Shown here: one piece after another, positions 1 through 5,314 of the stretch
Numbering within the stretch: the stretch's first letter is position 1
Layout: every line of letters starts with the position of its first letter
Assembly: GCA_023412515.1 (NCBI GenBank)
Contig: JAEYNO010000198.1
Coordinates: 1-5,841 of the forward strand
DNA: 5,841 bases
From: Actinomycetes bacterium
Lineage (GTDB): Bacteria; Actinomycetota; Actinomycetes; Actinomycetales; Cellulomonadaceae
Direction of reading: 5' to 3'
The notes under the pieces: model-generated
The model's database searches: none
Told to the model about the DNA's origin: nothing
Seen by the model: only the letters and a program-made list of their open reading frames with translations
Made by a program: the position numbers and the translations under genes

Positions 1-258
1 GTGGTGCGTCGCGTTGAGCTCGACGCCGACCGCCGCGCGGCCCGGGCCCGCGTGCGCGACCGCCGCGAGCGACCCGAGCGTCTCGGCGAGCGCGGCGGAC
101 GCGCCGCCGTGCAGCCGCCCGTAGGGCTGCGTGTTGCCCTCGACGGGCATGGTGCCGACCGCGCCGTCGGGCCGCACGTCGAGCACGTCGATGCCGAGCC
201 GCGCGATCAGCGTGCCGTCGGTCGGGGGCATGGCGAAGGGCGCGGCGGTGTCGGACAT
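1..258 (-). CDS. PaaI/YdiI-family hotdog-fold acyl-CoA thioesterase, C-terminus outside window
   Basis: The first 86 codons of a minus-strand gene starting at ATG 258-256 are visible; the gene runs off the left edge. The family hydrolyses the thioester bond of acyl-CoA or aroyl-CoA in the cytoplasm, usually as a homotetramer of hotdog folds. Visible signs are the GRLHGGASAALAETLGS segment (residues 47-63), which carries the family HGG motif and a Glu (E59) at the position of the catalytic carboxylate in YdiI/EntH-type enzymes, and the GVELNATHH strand (78-86), which matches the conserved G-x-x-x-N-x-x-H stretch of the fold. Family members are about 130-150 aa, so roughly 50-60 residues lie outside. 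No Shine-Dalgarno sequence precedes the ATG. A second in-frame ATG (codon 10) has none either, so ATG 258 is kept because it gives the usual distance to the HGG motif. It is divergent from polA, 18 bp apart. The substrate cannot be told: phenylacetyl-CoA, DHNA-CoA and general housekeeping roles are all possible. Confidence 0.87.
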   Translation of the reverse strand, partial: MSDTAAPFAMPPTDGTLIARLGIDVLDVRPDGAVGTMPVEGNTQPYGRLHGGASAALAETLGSLAAVAHAGPGRAAVGVELNATHH

Positions 259-276
259 GGCAGATAGGTTGGCACC
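259..276. promoter_or_regulatory. 18-bp divergent thioesterase/polA promoter gap
   Basis: The whole space between two divergent start codons is 18 bp. On the plus strand TAGGTT (265-270) fits the actinobacterial -10 consensus TAnnnT and ends 6 nt before the polA GTG, so transcription would begin at or next to the G of the start codon, giving a leaderless mRNA. On the minus strand CAACCT (complement of 266-271) keeps the key A and final T of a -10 and lies 7 nt before the thioesterase ATG. The two elements share five base pairs. No clear -35 is seen for either, and no strong Shine-Dalgarno; AGG at 266-268 is a weak one at best. Any -35 contacts would fall inside the opposite gene. The promoter assignment is an inference from spacing. 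Confidence 0.5.
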
Positions 277-3003
277 GTGAGCGCCGACCAGCCAGCGACC
301 AGCACCACGACCACCCCGCGCCTGCTCCTGATCGACGGGCACTCGATGGCGTACCGCGCGTTCTACGCGCTCCCCGTGGAGAACTTCGCGACGTCGTCCG
401 GCCAGCCGACGAACGCGGTGTTCGGCTTCACGTCGATGCTCGCGAACCTGCTGCGCGACGAGCAGCCGACGCACGTCGCGGTCGCGTTCGACGCGGGCCG
501 CACGACGTTCCGCACCGAGCGGCTCGAGTCGTACAAGGGCAACCGCGCCGCGACGCCCGAGCCGTTCCGCGGCCAGGTGGACGTCATCAAGCAGCTCCTG
601 GCGACCATGCACGTGCAGGTGCTCGACAAGCCCGGCTTCGAGGCGGACGACATCCTCGCGACGCTCACGACGCAGGCGCGCGAGCAGGGCATGCACGTCG
701 CCATCTGCTCGGGCGACCGCGACTCCTTCCAGCTCGTGTCCGAGACGGTCACCGTGCTGTACCCGGTGCGCGGCGTGTCGGAGATGGCGCGCATGACGCC
801 CGAGGCGGTCGAGGCCAAGTACGGCGTGCCGCCGGAGCGCTACCCCGACGTCGCCGCTCTCGTGGGCGAGACCAGCGACAACCTGCCGGGCGTCCCCGGC
901 GTCGGACCCAAGACGGCCGCCAAGTGGATCGGCCAGTACGACGGCCTGGCGGGCGTGCTCGAGAACGCCGAGCGGATCACCGGCAAGGCCGGGGAGTCGC
1001 TGCGCGCGCACGTCGAGCAGGTCGCGCTGAACCGCGAGCTGAACCGGCTGCTCACCGACCTCGAGCTCCCGGTCGGGCCCGAGGACCTCGCGGTCCGGCC
1101 GTGGGACCGCGCCGCGCTGCACGCGCTGCTCGACGAGCTCGAGTTCCGGACCCTGCGCGACCGGCTGTTCGCGATGCTCCCCGACGAGGGGCGCGACGAG
1201 CGCGTCGCGACCGCGGCCGCGCTCGACCTCGTCGAGACCGGGGTCGGCGGGCTCGCGGCGTGGCTCGACGAGCGTCGCGACGACGTGCTCGGGCTCGACG
1301 TCCGCGGGTCCGGCGCGCCCGCCCGCGGCGACGCGTGGGGCGTCGCGATCGCCGACGCGGCCGGCCAGGCCGTGGCCTACGACCTCACGGCGATCGACCC
1401 CGCGGACGAGACCGCGCTCGCGGCCTGGCTCGCGGACCCCTCGCGCGGCAAGGCGCTGCACGCGGCGAAGGAGGCCTGGCACGCGCTCGACGGCCGCGGC
1501 CTGCCTCTGCGAGGCGTCACCTACGACACCGAGCTCGCGGCCTACCTGTGCCAGCCCGACCGGCGCGCGTACGACCTGCCGGACCTCGCGATCGGCTACC
1601 TGCACCGCGAGCTGGGCGGCGACGACGACTCGTCGGCGGGCCAGGGTGCGCTCGACCTCGAGGTGGACGGCGCGGACGAGGGCCGACGTGCCGCGGTGCG
1701 TGCCGCGGCGGTGCGCGATCTCGTGGACGTGCTCGGCGCCGAGGTGGCCGACCGGGGCGCCGCGGGGCTGCTGACCGACCTCGAGCTGCCGCTGCAGGAC
1801 GTCCTGGCACGCATGGAGCGCACCGGCATCGCGATCGACCGCGACGACCTGACGTCGCTCGAGCGCGAGTTCGACGCCCAGGTGCAGGCCGCCGCCGCCG
1901 ACGCCTACGCGGTCATCGGCCGCGAGGTGAACCTCGGGTCGCCCAAGCAGCTGCAGGAGGTGCTGTTCGACCAGCTGGGCATGCCCAAGACCAAGCGGAT
2001 CAAGACGGGCTACACGACCGACGCGGCGGCGTTGACGGACCTGTTCGCGCGCACCGGGCACCCGTTCCTCGAGCACCTGCTCGCGCACCGCGACACGATC
2101 CGCCTGCGGCAGACCGTCGAGGGCCTGCTGCGGTCCGTCGGCGACGACGGTCGCATCCACACGACCTTCCAGCAGACGATCGCCGCGACCGGGCGCCTGT
2201 CGTCGGCGGACCCCAACCTGCAGAACATCCCGATCCGTACCGAGGCGGGTCGCCAGATCCGTCGCACGTTCGTGGTCGGCCCGGGGTACGCGACGCTGCT
2301 CACGGCGGACTACTCGCAGATCGAGATGCGCATCATGGCGCACCTGTCGGGCGACGAGGGCCTCATCGCGGCGTTCCGCTCGGGGGAGGACCTGCACAGC
2401 TATGTCGGCTCGCGCGTGTTCGGCGTGCCGACCGACGAGGTCACGTCGGCGATGCGGTCGAAGATCAAGGCGATGAGCTACGGCCTCGCGTACGGGCTCT
2501 CGTCGTACGGGTTGTCGCAGCAGCTGTCGATCGAGGTGGCCGAGGCGTCGGCGCTCATGGCGGACTACTTCGAGCGGTTCGGCGGCGTGCGGGACTACCT
2601 CACCGGGGTTGTCGACCAGGCGCGCGCGACCGGCTACACCGCGACGATCCTCGGCCGCCGCCGGTACCTGCCGGACCTCACGAGCGACAACCGGCAGCGT
2701 CGCGAGATGGCCGAGCGGATGGCGCTCAACGCGCCGATCCAGGGCAGTGCGGCCGACCTCATCAAGGTCGCGATGCTCGGCGTCGACCGCGAGCTGACGC
2801 GCCGCGGGCTGACGTCGCGCATGCTGCTGCAGGTCCACGACGAGCTGGTGCTCGAGGTCGCCGACGGCGAGCAGGACGAGGTCGAGGCGCTCGTGCGCGA
2901 GCAGATGGGGCACGCGGGCGACGGTCTGCCGGGCGGTCCGCTCGACGTGCCGCTCGACGTCTCGGTGGGCGTAGGGGCGAGCTGGCACGCCGCCGGGCAC
3001 TGA
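277..3003 (+). CDS. polA: DNA polymerase I (5'-nuclease and polymerase; 3'-5' exonuclease domain degenerate)
   Basis: Complete 908-aa family A polymerase, near the usual actinobacterial length of about 900. It fills gaps and removes RNA primers in Okazaki-fragment processing and excision repair. GTG 277 is the only standard start: an in-frame TAG lies at 265, and the next ATG is inside the conserved LLIDGHSMAYRAF block. The 5'-nuclease spans about 15-300: D20, D72, E122/D124/D125 (FEADD), D147/D149 (SGDRD) and E198/D201 (GETSDN), then the helix-hairpin GVPGVGPKT. Residues about 310-500 are the exonuclease fold without its metal ligands: DVR (341-343) replaces the DxE motif. The polymerase domain (about 505-908) has motif A with D678 (DYSQIEMRIMAHLSGD), the O-helix with R727, K731 and Y735, QGSAADLIK (822-830), and motif C HDE (854-856) with D855. 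All key polymerase residues are present. It appears monocistronic, with a hairpin 60 bp downstream. Confidence 0.98.
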   Translation: MSADQPATSTTTTPRLLLIDGHSMAYRAFYALPVENFATSSGQPTNAVFGFTSMLANLLRDEQPTHVAVAFDAGRTTFRTERLESYKGNRAATPEPFRGQVDVIKQLLATMHVQVLDKPGFEADDILATLTTQAREQGMHVAICSGDRDSFQLVSETVTVLYPVRGVSEMARMTPEAVEAKYGVPPERYPDVAALVGETSDNLPGVPGVGPKTAAKWIGQYDGLAGVLENAERITGKAGESLRAHVEQVALNRELNRLLTDLELPVGPEDLAVRPWDRAALHALLDELEFRTLRDRLFAMLPDEGRDERVATAAALDLVETGVGGLAAWLDERRDDVLGLDVRGSGAPARGDAWGVAIADAAGQAVAYDLTAIDPADETALAAWLADPSRGKALHAAKEAWHALDGRGLPLRGVTYDTELAAYLCQPDRRAYDLPDLAIGYLHRELGGDDDSSAGQGALDLEVDGADEGRRAAVRAAAVRDLVDVLGAEVADRGAAGLLTDLELPLQDVLARMERTGIAIDRDDLTSLEREFDAQVQAAAADAYAVIGREVNLGSPKQLQEVLFDQLGMPKTKRIKTGYTTDAAALTDLFARTGHPFLEHLLAHRDTIRLRQTVEGLLRSVGDDGRIHTTFQQTIAATGRLSSADPNLQNIPIRTEAGRQIRRTFVVGPGYATLLTADYSQIEMRIMAHLSGDEGLIAAFRSGEDLHSYVGSRVFGVPTDEVTSAMRSKIKAMSYGLAYGLSSYGLSQQLSIEVAEASALMADYFERFGGVRDYLTGVVDQARATGYTATILGRRRYLPDLTSDNRQRREMAERMALNAPIQGSAADLIKVAMLGVDRELTRRGLTSRMLLQVHDELVLEVADGEQDEVEALVREQMGHAGDGLPGGPLDVPLDVSVGVGASWHAAGH

Positions 3004-3062
3004 CCGGCGCGCGACGGCGGTGCCGCACGGGCCGCGCGTCGCCGCGTCGGGAGACCGCGCAC

Positions 3063-3095
3063 CGGACGGGCGCGCAGGCTAGTCGCGCCCGTCCG
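3063..3095 (+). terminator. Probable polA terminator hairpin without U-tract
   Basis: A perfect 12-bp inverted repeat, CGGACGGGCGCG (3063-3074) and CGCGCCCGTCCG (3084-3095), surrounds a 9-nt loop that contains CTAG. It starts 60 bp after the polA stop codon. No run of T follows, so it is not a classical intrinsic terminator. Strong GC hairpins lacking a U-tract are common after genes in actinobacteria and are usually read as terminators or 3'-end stabilisers. The hairpin is seen directly; its role is inferred from position. Confidence 0.72.
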
Positions 3096-3170
3096 CGTCG
3101 TCGCGCCTGCGAGCCGTGAGTCACCGGATCGCGTGACCTCGGTGGTCGTCCGGCGCGACACGCTCGGCGT

Positions 3171-3183
3171 TTCGCGCCGCGAA
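3171..3183. promoter_or_regulatory. 13-bp palindrome, possible operator upstream of DUF485-actP
   Basis: TTCGCG-C-CGCGAA is a perfect odd-centred palindrome, centred about 89 bp before the DUF485 start codon. Its outer TT/AA steps stand out in a very GC-rich background. It overlaps a second inverted repeat (CGGCGCGA 3151-3158 with TCGCGCCG 3172-3179, 13-nt loop). The location suits a dimeric regulator, but I do not recognise the motif, and short GC palindromes arise by chance in such DNA. Confidence 0.25.
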
Positions 3184-3197
3184 GTCTGGATTGTGGG

Positions 3198-3213
3198 GGT
3201 GATGTAGGCCACA
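3198..3213. promoter_or_regulatory. CRP/GlxR-like binding site candidate
   Basis: GGTGA-TGTAGG-CCACA matches 8 of the 10 specified positions of the CRP/GlxR consensus TGTGA-N6-TCACA, including the core GTG-N8-CAC. It ends 52 bp before the DUF485 GTG. In E. coli the acs-yjcH-actP operon is controlled by CRP, and in Corynebacterium the cAMP-type regulator GlxR controls acetate metabolism genes, so the site makes sense here. I could not place a convincing -10/-35 pair around it, so activation versus repression cannot be decided. This is a motif match only. Confidence 0.4.
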
Positions 3214-3255
3214 GTGGGCGACCTGCGGTCGGCGACGGTGCCGACCGGGACCCCC

Positions 3256-3260
3256 GGAGG
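3256..3260 (+). promoter_or_regulatory. Ribosome binding site deciding the DUF485 start
   Basis: GGAGG lies 5 nt before GTG 3266. An upstream in-frame GTG at 3260 overlaps the last G of this GGAGG and has no separate site of its own, so translation should start at 3266 and not at 3260. Confidence 0.8.
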
Positions 3261-3265
3261 TGCAC

Positions 3266-3637
3266 GTGTCCGAGAGTCATCACGAGACCGACTACCAGCG
3301 TGTGCAGCGCTCGGCGGAGTTCCAGGACCTGCGGCGGCGCTTCCGGCGGTTCGTCTTCCCGCTGACGGCGCTGTTCCTCGTCTGGTACTTCCTCTACGTG
3401 CTGCTCGCGAACTACGCGCACGACCTCATGAGCACGCGCGTCGCGGGGAACGTCACCGTCGGCCTGCTGCTGGGCCTGGGGCAGTTCGTGTCGACGTTCG
3501 TCATCACCATGGCGTACGCCCGGTGGGCCAACCAGAAGCAGGACCCGGTCGCGGAGCGGCTGCGCGAGCACATCGAGTCCGGCGCCGTGCTGGACGACAC
3601 CGCGAGCCGCCGCCACGGCGAGGGGAGCGTCGCGTGA
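3266..3637 (+). CDS. DUF485 (YjcH-type) inner-membrane protein, partner of ActP
   Basis: Small 123-aa membrane protein with two predicted helices, about residues 29-50 (FVFPLTALFLVWYFLYVLLA) and 62-83 (NVTVGLLLGLGQFVSTFVIT). A charged, Arg-rich N-terminal segment (about 10-28) precedes the first helix, and the second is followed by YARWANQKQDP. This is the DUF485 layout, about 100-120 aa, as in E. coli YjcH. The biochemical role is not established; the family is almost always encoded directly before an ActP-type acetate symporter and is thought to act with it. The same order is found here: its stop overlaps the start of the symporter gene by 4 bp (GTGA), indicating one mRNA and translational coupling. 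The start GTG 3266 is chosen from the GGAGG at 3256. The acidic and polar tail after residue 91 looks cytoplasmic and poorly conserved. Confidence 0.9.
   Translation: MSESHHETDYQRVQRSAEFQDLRRRFRRFVFPLTALFLVWYFLYVLLANYAHDLMSTRVAGNVTVGLLLGLGQFVSTFVITMAYARWANQKQDPVAERLREHIESGAVLDDTASRRHGEGSVA
3621..3627 (+). promoter_or_regulatory. Ribosome binding site of the actP-type gene, inside the DUF485 gene
   Basis: AGGGGAG lies 6 nt before GTG 3634. It selects this start over much longer in-frame extensions that would reach back to 3214 and overlap the whole DUF485 gene. Confidence 0.75.
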
Positions 3638-5295
3638 ACGCCCTCACCGCCCCGGCCCTGGCCGCGGCCGCCCCCGCCGAGCAGGTCGGCGAGCCGGCGG
3701 TCAACATCGCGATCTTCGGCGCCTTCGTGCTCGTGACGATGGTCATCGTCTTCCGCGCGTCGCGGAACAACCGCAGCGCCGCGGACTACTACGCCGCCGG
3801 GCGCTCCTTCACCGGACCGCAGAACGGCACCGCCATCGCGGGCGACTACCTGTCGGCCGCGTCGTTCCTCGGCATCTGCGGCGCGATCGCCGTGTACGGG
3901 TACGACGGGTTCCTCTACTCGATCGGCTTCCTCGTCGCGTGGCTCGTGGCGCTGCTCCTGGTCGCGGAACTGCTGCGCAACACCGGGCGCTTCACCATGG
4001 CCGACGTGCTGTCGTTCCGCCTGCGGCAGCGGCCCGTGCGGATGGCGGCGGCGATCTCGACGCTCGCGGTCGTGTTCTTCTACCTGCTCGCGCAGATGGC
4101 CGGCGCCGGCGGGCTCGTGGCGCTGCTGCTCGGCATCGACAACGCGGCCGCGCAGGGCCTCGTCATCGCCGTCGTGGGCGCGCTCATGATCATGTACGTG
4201 CTGGTCGGCGGCATGAAGGGCACCACCTGGGTGCAGATCATCAAGGCCGTGCTGCTGATCGCCGGCGCAGGCGTCATGACGCTCTGGGTGCTCGCGCGGT
4301 ACGGGTTCGACCTGTCCGCGCTGCTGCAGGGCGCGATCGACACGGCGGGCGAGGGCGGCGAGACGCTCATCGAGCCCGGGCGCCAGTACGGCGCCTCGGC
4401 GCTCACCCAGCTGAACTTCCTGTCGCTCGCGCTCGCGCTCGTGCTCGGCACCGCCGGCCTGCCGCACGTGCTCATGCGGTTCTACACGGTGCCCTCGGCC
4501 AAGGAGGCGCGCCGGTCGGTCGTGTGGGCGATCTGGCTGATCGGCATCTTCTACCTGTTCACGCTCGTGCTCGGCTACGGGGCCGGGGCGATCGTCGGGC
4601 CCGAGCGGATCCTCGGCGCACCGGGCAAGGCCAACTCGGCCGCGCCGCTGCTCGCGTACGAGCTCGGCGGGGTGTTCCTGCTCGGGATCATCTCGGCGGT
4701 CGCCTTCGCCACGATCCTCGCGGTGGTCGCGGGCCTCACGATCACGGCAGCGGCGTCCTTCGCGCACGACATCTACGCGTCGGTCATCAAGCGGGGCGAG
4801 GTCGCGCCGGACGGCGAGGTGCGCGTCGCGCGGATCACCGTCGTGGCGATCGGCGCGCTCGCGATCGTCGGGGGCATCTTCGCCAACGGGCAGAACGTCG
4901 CGTTCCTCGTCGCGCTCGCGTTCGCCGTCGCGGCGTCGGCCAACCTGCCGACGATCATCTACTCGCTGTTCTGGAAGCGGTTCAACACCGCGGGCGCGCT
5001 GTGGAGCATGTACGGCGGGCTCGTCTCGTGCGTGCTCCTCATCGCGCTGTCGCCGGTCGTGTCGGGCAAGGTCGACCCCGCGACGGGCGAGAGCCTGTCG
5101 ATGATCCGCGACACGGGCGTCGACTTCGCGGTGTTCCCGCTCGAGAACCCCGGGATCGTGTCGATCCCGCTGGCGTTCCTGCTCGGGATCGTCGGCACGC
5201 TGCTGTCGAAGGAGAAGCCGCACCCCGAGAAGTTCGCCGAGATGGAGGTCCGCTCCCTCACGGGTGCGGGCGCCGAGAAGGCGACGTCCCACTGA
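3634..5295 (+). CDS. actP: ActP-type sodium:solute symporter (cation/acetate symporter)
   Basis: A 553-aa polytopic protein of the solute:sodium symporter family, close in length to E. coli ActP (549 aa). It probably takes up acetate or related short carboxylates with a cation across the cytoplasmic membrane. About 13 hydrophobic segments are visible, near residues 23-42, 70-90, 92-113, 138-164, 172-194, 199-221, 260-276, 294-318, 344-375, 400-416, 422-445, 454-473 and 506-524. Family marks are DYYAAGRSFTGPQNGTAIAGDYLSAASFLG (48-80 region), GGMKGTTWVQIIKAV (192-206), and GLPHVLMRFYTVPSAKEARR (275-294), the last being characteristic of the ActP branch. GTG 3634 has a good ribosome binding site and overlaps the DUF485 stop. 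Residues 1-22 are Ala-rich and could extend the first helix or act as a signal-like leader. No acs is adjacent, so the substrate (acetate, propionate, pyruvate or glycolate) is inferred from family resemblance. Confidence 0.92.
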   Translation: MNALTAPALAAAAPAEQVGEPAVNIAIFGAFVLVTMVIVFRASRNNRSAADYYAAGRSFTGPQNGTAIAGDYLSAASFLGICGAIAVYGYDGFLYSIGFLVAWLVALLLVAELLRNTGRFTMADVLSFRLRQRPVRMAAAISTLAVVFFYLLAQMAGAGGLVALLLGIDNAAAQGLVIAVVGALMIMYVLVGGMKGTTWVQIIKAVLLIAGAGVMTLWVLARYGFDLSALLQGAIDTAGEGGETLIEPGRQYGASALTQLNFLSLALALVLGTAGLPHVLMRFYTVPSAKEARRSVVWAIWLIGIFYLFTLVLGYGAGAIVGPERILGAPGKANSAAPLLAYELGGVFLLGIISAVAFATILAVVAGLTITAAASFAHDIYASVIKRGEVAPDGEVRVARITVVAIGALAIVGGIFANGQNVAFLVALAFAVAASANLPTIIYSLFWKRFNTAGALWSMYGGLVSCVLLIALSPVVSGKVDPATGESLSMIRDTGVDFAVFPLENPGIVSIPLAFLLGIVGTLLSKEKPHPEKFAEMEVRSLTGAGAEKATSH

Positions 5296-5296
5296 C

Positions 5297-5314
5297 CGGG
5301 GGAGCGCCCCGCTC
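5297..5314. terminator. Candidate two-way terminator between convergent genes
   Basis: The 17-bp gap between actP and the facing methyltransferase gene holds two alternative, overlapping short GC hairpins: CGGGG/CCCCG (5297-5301 with 5307-5311, 5-nt loop) and GAGCG/CGCTC (5302-5306 with 5310-5314, 3-nt loop), the second reaching into the methyltransferase stop codon. Neither has a U-tract. They may end transcription from both sides, but they are short and the call rests mostly on position. Confidence 0.4.

Noticed and set aside
1..267. Plus-strand open frame opposite the thioesterase
   Set aside because: Arg-rich product without motifs; the minus strand here encodes a clear hotdog thioesterase.
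924..3119. 731-codon open frame on the plus strand overlapping most of polA
   Set aside because: Its product is almost only Arg, Ala, Gly and Pro with no domain, as expected from a shifted frame of a GC-rich gene. polA in the other frame has every family motif.
3116..3137. Short inverted repeats GTGA-G-TCAC and GTCAC-N8-GTGAC after the polA terminator
   Set aside because: Arms of only 4-5 bp, no known operator spacing and no clear relation to a start codon; likely chance.
3189..3194. GATTGT as a -10 element for the DUF485-actP operon
   Set aside because: Only the A and final T match TAnnnT, and no -35 is visible at the right distance, so it is not listed as a promoter.
3192..3213. TGTGG-N12-CCACA inverted repeat
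   Set aside because: The 12-bp spacing fits no regulator I know. The overlapping GTGA-N6-CCAC arrangement explains the right half better.
3214..3633. N-terminal extension of actP back to GTG 3214
   Set aside because: The added 140 residues are Arg/Ala/Pro-rich and overlap the complete DUF485 gene. GTG 3634 has a good ribosome binding site and gives the normal ActP length.
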